Shown here one piece after another: positions 5,614-10,934 of a stretch of 10,934 bases of DNA (positions within the stretch are counted from its first letter, which is position 1; each line of letters opens with the position of its first letter). The stretch lies in NCBI GenBank assembly GCA_050261915.1, contig JBLNDT010000088.1, positions 1-10,934 of the forward strand, in the 5' to 3' direction. Under the pieces are notes generated by a model that did not search any database, was not told the DNA's origin, and worked only from the letters and a program-made list of their open reading frames with translations. This DNA comes from UBA699 sp050261915 (GTDB lineage Bacteria > Bacillota > Clostridia > Clostridiales > Clostridiaceae). Position numbers and translations under genes: made by a program.

Positions 5614-6150
5614 ATGATTCTAAAAGCAGTTATTTTAGATGATAAAGGCATCAAAAGAACTCTTACGAGAATAGCTCATGAAATTATCGAAAAAAACAAA
5701 GGTATAGAAGACTTGGTTTTTATCGGAATCAAAAGAAGAGGTTTTCCAATAGCTCAAAGACTTTCAAAAAATATACTTGATATTGAGGGCAGAGAAATCC
5801 CTGTTGGCTCTGTAGACATTACTTTTTATCGAGATGATCTATCCATTCTTTCTGAAAAACCAATAGATAAAACATTGAGTATTGATGTGGATATTAAAGA
5901 TAAAAAGGTAATTTTAGTTGATGATGTTATTTACACTGGAAGAACTGCCAGAGCTGCAATAGATGCTGTAATTCATGCAGCAAGGCCTCAGATGATACAA
6001 TTGGCTGCCTTAATTGACCGAGGACACAGGGAACTTCCTATTAGGGCGGATTATGTAGGTAAAAATATTCCTACATCTAAAAATGAAATTATTTCAGTGG
6101 AGTTATTGGAAATTGATGGATTAGATTCCGTTAAAATTTATGAAACGTAG
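5614..6150 (+). CDS. pyrR: Bifunctional pyr operon attenuation protein / uracil phosphoribosyltransferase PyrR
   Basis: PyrR is a cytoplasmic RNA-binding regulator that, when bound to UMP or UTP, attaches to loops in pyr mRNA leaders and causes termination; most members also convert uracil and PRPP to UMP. The 178-residue protein has the family's normal size. It shows LDDKGIKRTLTRIAHEI near the N-terminus, the flexible-loop region IKRRGFPIA (39-47), VDITFYRDD (67-75) and the PRPP-binding signature VILVDDVIYTGRTAR (99-113). The conserved segment LAALIDRGHRELPIRADYVG follows at 130-149. The ribosome site is AAGGAGG (5600-5606), 7 nt before ATG. A complete PyrR attenuator lies directly upstream, so the gene is autoregulated. 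The permease gene follows after a 40-nt gap. Confidence 0.96.
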   Translation: MILKAVILDDKGIKRTLTRIAHEIIEKNKGIEDLVFIGIKRRGFPIAQRLSKNILDIEGREIPVGSVDITFYRDDLSILSEKPIDKTLSIDVDIKDKKVILVDDVIYTGRTARAAIDAVIHAARPQMIQLAALIDRGHRELPIRADYVGKNIPTSKNEIISVELLEIDGLDSVKIYET

Positions 6151-6159
6151 TCTTTTAAA

Positions 6160-6177
6160 TTAGCTCAGCGAGGCTAA
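6160..6177 (+). repeat. Small hairpin in the pyrR-uraA gap
   Basis: TTAGC (6160-6164) can pair with GCTAA (6173-6177), and TC/GA may extend the stem around a 3-nt loop with one bulged G. It is followed by AAAGGGGGAAAAA rather than a T-run, so it is not a terminator, and it lacks the PyrR loop signature. It ends 3 nt before the permease ribosome site and could tune translation or mRNA stability. It may equally be chance. Confidence 0.35.
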
Positions 6178-6190
6178 AAAGGGGGAAAAA

Positions 6191-7468
6191 ATGAAAAATT
6201 ACATTGACGTCGAAGAAAAAGTTCCATTTCTAAAAACCATTCCACTAAGCTTCCAGCATTTATTTGCAATGGTTGGAGCTACAATACTTGTACCTATTAT
6301 AACAGGGATGAGTCCTTCCATAGCATTATTTTGCAGTGGTGTGGGTACTCTTCTCTATATACTCTGCACAAAGGCAAAACTTCCAGCTTACATAGGTTCT
6401 TCCTTTGCATTTATTGTGCCAATGACAGTAGCATCTGCAAACTATGGCCCTAATGCAATGCTTTCAGGGGTTATGGCCGCAGGTTTAGTATACATAATAG
6501 TAGCCATAATAATAAGCTTTTGCGGCATTGAATGGCTTAACAAACTTTTACCTCCTGTGGTTGTTGGTTCAATAGTAATTGTTATAGGATTATCCTTAGC
6601 AACTACAGCAATAAACTGGTCAGGATTAAATCCATCCTATGTAAGTGATGCTATGAAATCAGTACCAAGATGGGCATGGATAACTGTATCCATGGTAACT
6701 TTAGGTGTTGGAATCCTTGGAAGTATGTATTTTAAGGGATTCTTTGGGGTTATACCTATATTGATTGCCATGCTATGCGGCTATGCAACAGCTCTTGCTC
6801 TTGGTGTTATACCACAATCTGCAATTGATGCAATTGCATCTGCAAAATTATTAAGACTTCCACCATTTATGTTTCCAAAATTTAACCTAAGCGCTATATT
6901 GCTTATGGCTCCAGTTTCCTTTGTAACCTTGGCAGAGCACATAGGTCATGTTTATGTTACAAACAATGTAGTAGGAAGAGATTTTACTAAAAACCCAGGA
7001 CTTCACCGCTCAATAATGGGAGACGGTGTTGCTACAATGTTTGCAGGCTTTGTAGGTGGTCCTCCAAATACTACCTATGGGGAAAATATAGGAGTAATGG
7101 CTATAACAAGAGTTTATAGCGTATGGGTAATAGGAGGAGCTGCAGTAATAGCAATAATCCTTTCATTTATAGGTCCTGTTGCTGCTGTTATAGAAAATAT
7201 GCCTACACCTGTAATGGGTGGAGTAAGTATATTACTTTTTGGTATTATAGCTTCCTCAGGATTTAGAATTTTTGTAGAAGATAAAATTGATTTCGGCAAG
7301 AAGAAAAACCTTATATTAAGTTCTGTAATCATTGTACTAGGTATTGGTGGGGCATCCATAAAGTTCTTATTCAATGGTTCTATAGTTGAGATATCAGGAG
7401 TTGCAATAGCAACCCTTGCAGGAATAATATTGAATATAATACTCCCAGATAAAAGTAAGACAGAATAA
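6191..7468 (+). CDS. uraA: Uracil permease, NCS2 (UraA/PyrP) family
   Basis: This is an integral membrane proton-coupled uracil importer of the nucleobase-cation symporter-2 family, supplying the salvage substrate of PyrR or uracil phosphoribosyltransferase. The 425-residue protein is highly hydrophobic and is expected to form the 14-segment UraA fold. The substrate-site residues are visible: AYIGSSFAFI (66-75), FVTLAEHIGH (244-253, with Glu249 and His253 matching E. coli Glu241 and His245) and GGPPNTTYGENIGVMAITRVYS (289-310, with Glu298 matching Glu290). QHLFAMVGATILVP near residues 22-35 is the usual N-terminal family motif. GGGGG at 6181-6185, 5 nt before ATG, sets the start. The gene follows pyrR without an intervening terminator or second PyrR site, so it shares the upstream attenuator. 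It ends in a terminator shared with the convergent rqcH. pyrP is the Bacillus name. Confidence 0.95.
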   Translation: MKNYIDVEEKVPFLKTIPLSFQHLFAMVGATILVPIITGMSPSIALFCSGVGTLLYILCTKAKLPAYIGSSFAFIVPMTVASANYGPNAMLSGVMAAGLVYIIVAIIISFCGIEWLNKLLPPVVVGSIVIVIGLSLATTAINWSGLNPSYVSDAMKSVPRWAWITVSMVTLGVGILGSMYFKGFFGVIPILIAMLCGYATALALGVIPQSAIDAIASAKLLRLPPFMFPKFNLSAILLMAPVSFVTLAEHIGHVYVTNNVVGRDFTKNPGLHRSIMGDGVATMFAGFVGGPPNTTYGENIGVMAITRVYSVWVIGGAAVIAIILSFIGPVAAVIENMPTPVMGGVSILLFGIIASSGFRIFVEDKIDFGKKKNLILSSVIIVLGIGGASIKFLFNGSIVEISGVAIATLAGIILNIILPDKSKTE

Positions 7469-7492
7469 AAAGGTGCATATGCACCTTTTTTT
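7467..7492. terminator. Bidirectional terminator between uraA and rqcH
   Basis: The perfect palindrome GGTGCATATGCACC (7472-7485) is flanked by AAAAA on the left and TTTTTTT on the right. It therefore reads as an intrinsic terminator on the plus strand for uraA and, mostly through the opposite A/T flank, on the minus strand for rqcH. It overlaps both stop codons: the uraA TAA at 7466-7468 and the rqcH TAA at 7491-7493. Confidence 0.92.
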
Positions 7493-9197
7493 AATCTGGT
7501 TTTTTTGGATCCACATATATGGTTTTGTTTGTTGAATATATAACCATTCCTGGTTTTGCACCATTTGGCTTTTTTACATTTTTAACTTCAGTATAATCCA
7601 CAGGAACCTTTGTGGAGTTTTTACCTTTACTATACCAGGCAGCAAGGTTTGCTGCTTCAAGTAAGGTGCCTTCAGGTGGAATTCCAAAATGCTTTATTAT
7701 TACATGGGAACCTGGTATGTTTTTAGTGTGAAGCCAAATGTCGTGCTTATCTGCAAATTTTAAAGTAAGATAGTCGTTTTGAATATTATTTTTACCTACA
7801 TAAATATCAATATTGTCCTTTGATATAAAATGCATTGGTTTTGTTTGTTTAACCTTTTTGTTAGTATTTTTCTTAAACCTGATATAACCTGTATCAGTAA
7901 GTTCTCTTTTTATTTCTTCAATTTCTTCATAGCTGTCTGCATTTTCTATGTTTGTAAGCACAGATTGGAGGTATTCATATTCTTCTTTTGCATTTTCAAT
8001 CTGTTGTTTTGAAGCTTCCTCGGATTTTTTTAGTTTGTTATACTTTTTATAGTAAAACTGAACATTTTGGGAAGGAGATTTTTCCTTATCAAGTTTAATT
8101 TTAACATATTCATTGTTGTAGTAATCAAAAACCTCTATTTCAGTATCTCCTTGTTTTATGTTGTATATGTTTGATGTAAGAAGCTCACCTGTTATCTTGA
8201 AAGTTTCCTTTGAAGAGCAATCCTTTAAGGTTTCTTCAAGAAGGTGTATCTTTTTTTGGCACCTTTCAAGATTTATATTTATAAGCTTATGGAGGTCAGA
8301 GCTTTTGTTTTTCAATCTATCTGTTTTATCTTTTTCATAATAAAATAAATCCACAAGTTTGGAAGCAGAATCGAAGGCGGTTTTCTCGTATTCACATAGA
8401 TGAAGAAGTTCAATACAATGAAATTCATTAACTATGGAATCCTTGCTGTAAAGGGAATAATAAAAATCACATTTCTTTACCATATTAAAAAAATCCAAGG
8501 TGAAATTGAATAATTCCATACTTTGGTTAAAGGCAATATGATTTTTTTCAAGTCTGTAAGAAATTTCTTTTGATAATGTTTTGCTTATTCCAGTAAACAC
8601 AGTAGAAAAGAAGTTACTGTTAAATTGAACTTGGTTTTTAGCTATAAAGTCGTTAAATTCCTCCTGGTTAAATTCCAGCGGGTTAAGTTTTGAAGATTCA
8701 GGAGGATTTACATATTTCATTCCTGGAAGAAGAGTTCTTAGGGAACTCATATCTGGTGTAATATGTTTTATGCTATCCATTATAATTTTATCTCTATCCC
8801 TTATAAGGGTAATGTTGCTGTGCTTTCCCATTATTTCAACTGCCAAGGTATATATACTGTCGTATCCAAGCTCATCTAAACTCATAAAATCTATAAATAC
8901 AACTCTGTCAGAGGCTAGCTGTCTTATATCTAGTATTCTGGAACCCAGCAGGTATTTTCTAAGAACCATGCAGTACATTGGTGCAGAGGTTGGATTTGTT
9001 TTTGAAATTTCAGTAAGCAATATCTTTGGGTACACTGAACTGGCACTTAAAGACAGTTTATATGTGGTTCTGTTATTTTTAACGGTTAAAACAACTTCAT
9101 CCCTTTCAGGCTGGGACACCTTTTCTACCTTTCCATTAATGAGCAGGTTTTTTATTTCATTTACAACGCTGTATATAAAAATTCCATCAAAAGCCAT
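7491..9197 (-). CDS. rqcH: Ribosome-associated quality control factor RqcH (NFACT family)
   Basis: RqcH binds split 50S subunits carrying stalled nascent chains, recruits tRNA-Ala and adds C-terminal alanine tails that mark the peptide for proteolysis. Older annotations call it fibronectin-binding protein FbpA/YloA. The 568-residue protein has the NFACT-N domain (about 1-200, with MAFDGIF at the start and VEIMGKHSN at 119-127). A helical and coiled-coil middle follows (about 205-435). The C-terminal NFACT-R/DUF814 domain covers about 455-565 (VGKNNIQND, DIWLHTKNIPGSHV at 486-499, VPVDYTEVKNVKKP and PGMVIY). The family-critical Asp-Arg pair falls at residues 97-98 (ASDR), the same numbering as B. 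subtilis RqcH. An ATG three codons upstream (9206) is less likely because AAAGG directly abuts it but lies 9 nt before 9197. It converges on uraA and diverges from dapF. Confidence 0.94.
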   Translation of the reverse strand: MAFDGIFIYSVVNEIKNLLINGKVEKVSQPERDEVVLTVKNNRTTYKLSLSASSVYPKILLTEISKTNPTSAPMYCMVLRKYLLGSRILDIRQLASDRVVFIDFMSLDELGYDSIYTLAVEIMGKHSNITLIRDRDKIIMDSIKHITPDMSSLRTLLPGMKYVNPPESSKLNPLEFNQEEFNDFIAKNQVQFNSNFFSTVFTGISKTLSKEISYRLEKNHIAFNQSMELFNFTLDFFNMVKKCDFYYSLYSKDSIVNEFHCIELLHLCEYEKTAFDSASKLVDLFYYEKDKTDRLKNKSSDLHKLININLERCQKKIHLLEETLKDCSSKETFKITGELLTSNIYNIKQGDTEIEVFDYYNNEYVKIKLDKEKSPSQNVQFYYKKYNKLKKSEEASKQQIENAKEEYEYLQSVLTNIENADSYEEIEEIKRELTDTGYIRFKKNTNKKVKQTKPMHFISKDNIDIYVGKNNIQNDYLTLKFADKHDIWLHTKNIPGSHVIIKHFGIPPEGTLLEAANLAAWYSKGKNSTKVPVDYTEVKNVKKPNGAKPGMVIYSTNKTIYVDPKKPD

Positions 9198-9206
9198 CTG
9201 TTTCAT

Positions 9207-9211
9207 CCTTT
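9207..9211 (-). promoter_or_regulatory. Shine-Dalgarno site that favours rqcH start 9197
   Basis: Read on the minus strand the site is AAAGG. It lies 9 nt before the ATG at 9197 and directly abuts the alternative ATG at 9206, where spacing would be zero. Confidence 0.7.
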
Positions 9212-9244
9212 CAGTAACGGTTATAACATTTTAATTAGTATATC

Positions 9245-9250
9245 ATTATA
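9245..9250 (-). promoter_or_regulatory. Candidate -10 box for rqcH
   Basis: The minus strand reads TATAAT, a perfect sigma-A -10, about 50 nt before the rqcH start. At the normal spacing I find no convincing -35 (AAGAGT near 9268-9273), so the promoter call is weak in this A/T-rich gap. Confidence 0.35.
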
Positions 9251-9277
9251 AATTCTTAAAATAAAGCACTCTTATTA

Positions 9278-9306
9278 TTGAAAAAGGTAAGTCTTAGTAG
9301 TAAAAT
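9278..9306 (+). promoter_or_regulatory. Sigma-A promoter for dapF
   Basis: TTGAAA (9278-9283) and TAAAAT (9301-9306) are separated by exactly 17 nt, with one mismatch to consensus in the -10 and one or two in the -35. A start near 9313 gives a short leader of about 27 nt to dapF. The gap has no hairpin terminator or recognisable riboswitch. Confidence 0.75.
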
Positions 9307-9326
9307 ATTTTTAAATGCATTGGTGT

Positions 9327-9332
9327 GGGAGG
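9327..9332 (+). promoter_or_regulatory. Shine-Dalgarno site that sets the dapF start
   Basis: GGGAGG lies 7 nt before ATG 9340. An in-frame GTG at 9325 overlaps the site and is therefore rejected as start. Confidence 0.9.
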
Positions 9333-9339
9333 AAAAATT

Positions 9340-10161
9340 ATGAAATTTTTGAAACTTCAAGGAACAGGTAATGATTTTATTGTTATAGATGATAGAAACA
9401 ACAAATATAAAGGAAATGAAGCAGAACTGGCTAAAAGACTCTGCCATAGAAATTTTGGAATTGGCGGCGATGGTATTCTTTTTGTAAGAAACAGCAATGT
9501 TGCTGAAATTCAGATGGTAATAATAAATGCAGACGGGTCTTACGCATCTATGTGCGGCAATGGTATAAGATGCTTTGCAAGATATGTATATGATCAGGGG
9601 ATATTGAAAAGCAATATAATGAAAATTGAAACTGGTGACGGTATAAAAACTGCAGAACTATTCATTGAGAATGACAAGGTTAAGGGAGTAAAGATAAATA
9701 TGGGTTCTCCTTCCTTTGATCCTAAATCCTTTTTTTCAATTTCAGAGGATGAAATAGTAAATAAGAAATTAAAGGAAAATGGCAAGGAATATTCAATTAC
9801 AACAATGCAAATGGGGGTTCCTCATACAGTTATATTTGGGAAATTAGATGATTTTGATGTAAATGAAGGAAAAAACATAGAAAAAAATCAGCTTTTTTCC
9901 AAGGGAACAAATGTGAATTTTTGTGAAGTAATAGATAATAGCACTATAAAGGTTAAAACCTGGGAGAGAGGCGCCGGCCCAACCTTAGCTTGTGGTACAG
10001 GAAGCTGTGCCTGTGTTGTGGCAGCAAAAAGGCTGGGGCTAACTGGTGACAAAGTAAAGGTTATGGTTCCAGGTGGAGATCTATTTATAGAAGTTCAAGG
10101 TAATGAGGTATTTATGACTGGACCTGCAGAAAAGTCCTTCAGTGGGGAATTTGATGATTGA
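9340..10161 (+). CDS. dapF: Diaminopimelate epimerase
   Basis: DapF converts LL-diaminopimelate to meso-diaminopimelate, the cross-linking residue of peptidoglycan in many Bacillota and the direct lysine precursor. It is a cofactor-independent cytoplasmic epimerase using two cysteines. The 273-residue protein has the normal family length and both halves of the pseudo-symmetric fold. The motifs are FLKLQGTGNDFIVID (3-17), NFGIGGDGILFV (38-49), NADGSYASMCGNGIRC (63-78, catalytic Cys72), MGVPHTVIF (158-166), NVNFCEV (191-197) and ERGAGPTLACGTGSCA (209-224, catalytic Cys218). It is read divergently from rqcH from its own promoter. Its stop codon TGA shares its last base with the ATG of the following lipoprotein gene, so the two are probably co-translated. 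Confidence 0.97.
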   Translation: MKFLKLQGTGNDFIVIDDRNNKYKGNEAELAKRLCHRNFGIGGDGILFVRNSNVAEIQMVIINADGSYASMCGNGIRCFARYVYDQGILKSNIMKIETGDGIKTAELFIENDKVKGVKINMGSPSFDPKSFFSISEDEIVNKKLKENGKEYSITTMQMGVPHTVIFGKLDDFDVNEGKNIEKNQLFSKGTNVNFCEVIDNSTIKVKTWERGAGPTLACGTGSCACVVAAKRLGLTGDKVKVMVPGGDLFIEVQGNEVFMTGPAEKSFSGEFDD

Positions 10162-10934
10162 TGGGAACTAAGTCTTTAATAAAATTTATAAATTTTGTAC
10201 TATTACTAGGATTGCTTACAGGCTGCGGAAGTAAAATAAAAGAGACAAAAATGGATGTCCAAATGCCTAAATTTAGTGAAATTACAGTTCTTGAAAAAAG
10301 AGATGATGTATGTGATGTATTTAAGGCAGAATCAGATGGGTTGTTTAAAATTGGAAATCTCCCAAATGCAGTTGCAGATATGGACTACAGCATAAACGGA
10401 AGTACTGTACTTCTTGAAACAAAGGCTTTAGGCAAAAACCTAAATCAAAACCTCATAAAAATATATAAAAATCAAAAGATGACTACATTGAATTCATTTT
10501 ATTCTGCTTCAGATTTAAAGCTAAGCACCTCTGGGAGTAAACTCGCATTTAGGTGTTATAAAGAAGACTCAATTGATAGTGCATTGGGGTTAAAGGTTTT
10601 TGATATTAATTCAAGTAAAAACCTCGATATGAAAAGTAATGTTATGGTTTCAGGGAATCTGTACTGCTGGCTTGATGATAATAATATTTTATATTATGGA
10701 AGTACTGGAGAAAAATCAGACTCAATAAAAATATATAAATATAACTTTGAAAGCAATAAGGAAGAGGTTTACCTTGAGAATATTGAAGGTTACTGTACTT
10801 ATATGCTTAAAGCAGGAAATGGTTTGGTGTACTTGAAGGAAAATGCTGATGGGCGTGAGCTTGTATACTATGACAAAACTCTTGGCAGTAAAGTACTCTC
10901 AAAAGATGTAGACAATATTTACAATGCAAAATTT
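10161..10934 (+). CDS. Predicted lipoprotein with propeller-like repeats, 3' end outside window
   Basis: I do not recognise this family. The frame is open from ATG 10161 to the right edge, giving 258 residues without a stop. The N-terminus is a lipoprotein signal: Lys4 and Lys8, a hydrophobic stretch FINFVLLLGLLTGC and a lipobox LTGC with Cys22 as the lipid-modified residue, so the mature protein should sit on the outer face of the membrane. The rest has no clear catalytic motif. It shows about four loosely repeated units of roughly 35-50 residues (near 74-110, 119-156, 167-206 and 212-248). Each pairs a short hydrophobic strand after a turn (INGSTVLLE, TSGSKLAFRCY, DDNNILYYG, GNGLVYLKE) with a later strand such as IKIYK, LKVFD, IKIYKYN or LVYYD. 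This suggests a beta-propeller of the TolB/WD40 kind (inference). It overlaps the dapF stop by one base (TGATG) and has only a distant GGGG (10144-10147), so translation is probably coupled to dapF. Confidence 0.85.
   Translation, partial: MGTKSLIKFINFVLLLGLLTGCGSKIKETKMDVQMPKFSEITVLEKRDDVCDVFKAESDGLFKIGNLPNAVADMDYSINGSTVLLETKALGKNLNQNLIKIYKNQKMTTLNSFYSASDLKLSTSGSKLAFRCYKEDSIDSALGLKVFDINSSKNLDMKSNVMVSGNLYCWLDDNNILYYGSTGEKSDSIKIYKYNFESNKEEVYLENIEGYCTYMLKAGNGLVYLKENADGRELVYYDKTLGSKVLSKDVDNIYNAKF

Noticed and set aside
6151..6190. Second PyrR attenuator between pyrR and uraA
   Set aside because: The 40-nt gap contains only a short TTAGC/GCTAA hairpin without the CNGNGA loop and without a terminator T-run.
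7491..9197. Surface fibronectin-binding adhesin
   Set aside because: The historical FbpA name applies to this family, but the NFACT-N and NFACT-R domains, the Asp97-Arg98 pair and the lack of any signal peptide point to cytoplasmic RqcH.
8770..9234. Plus-strand open frame of 154 codons opposite rqcH
   Set aside because: It is antisense to a confident gene, has no ribosome site, and its hydrophobic composition is what the complement of A-rich coding sequence produces.
1..10934. An undescribed defence, mobile or biosynthetic system
   Set aside because: All complete genes belong to well-known chromosomal families in largely conserved order. I see no transposase, integrase, direct-repeat array, toxin-antitoxin pair, tRNA attachment site or abrupt compositional change.

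Overview
The window looks like an AT-rich Bacillota chromosome, most likely a Clostridium-type member of the Clostridia. The reasons are strong GGAGG/GGGGG Shine-Dalgarno sites, A/T-biased codons, the sepF-ylmG-ylmH-divIVA division cluster, a PyrR-controlled pyr leader, and a gene order close to Bacillus subtilis (divIVA ... ylyA/yteA-like, lspA, ylyB/rluD-like, pyrR, uracil permease, and an rqcH/yloA homologue nearby). The species cannot be told from the sequence. Every gene resembles an ordinary chromosomal family. I see no mobile element, CRISPR array, tRNA, rRNA or phage-like gene.

Layout. Positions 1-1982 (+): the 3' part of sepF, then ylmG, ylmH and divIVA, tightly packed and ending in a strong hairpin terminator. 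Positions 2036-3547 (+): an MTA/SAH nucleosidase directly abutting a short type I-beta DAHP synthase. This pair sits where B. subtilis carries ileS. Positions 3602-5476 (+): a TraR/DksA-type zinc-finger protein of the YteA/YlyA kind, lspA, and an RluA-family pseudouridine synthase overlapping lspA by 14 nt. Positions 5459-7492 (+): a promoter candidate, a complete PyrR attenuator (binding loop, antiterminator, terminator), pyrR and a uracil permease, closed by a palindromic terminator shared with the convergent rqcH. Positions 7491-9197 (-): rqcH. Positions 9198-9339: a divergent promoter region. Positions 9340-10934 (+): dapF and, overlapping its stop codon, a lipoprotein gene that runs off the window.

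How the genes work together. SepF, YlmG and DivIVA act in division, septum placement and membrane organisation. YlmH is an S4-domain RNA-binding protein now linked to ribosome-associated quality control, the same pathway as RqcH, so two components of that pathway lie about 6 kb apart. PyrR senses UMP and controls its own mRNA plus the permease, which gives feedback on uracil salvage. LspA is the signal peptidase that would mature the lipoprotein at the right edge. DapF supplies meso-diaminopimelate and lysine, and the DAHP synthase starts aromatic amino acid synthesis. No intergenic stretch reaches 300 bases; the longest are 5477-5613 and 9198-9339, and both hold identifiable regulatory sites.

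I found no previously undescribed system. The items most worth a second look are the fully resolvable PyrR attenuator, the uncharacterised propeller-like lipoprotein coupled to dapF, the mtnN-aroF pair replacing ileS behind a terminator, and the RQC gene neighbourhood.
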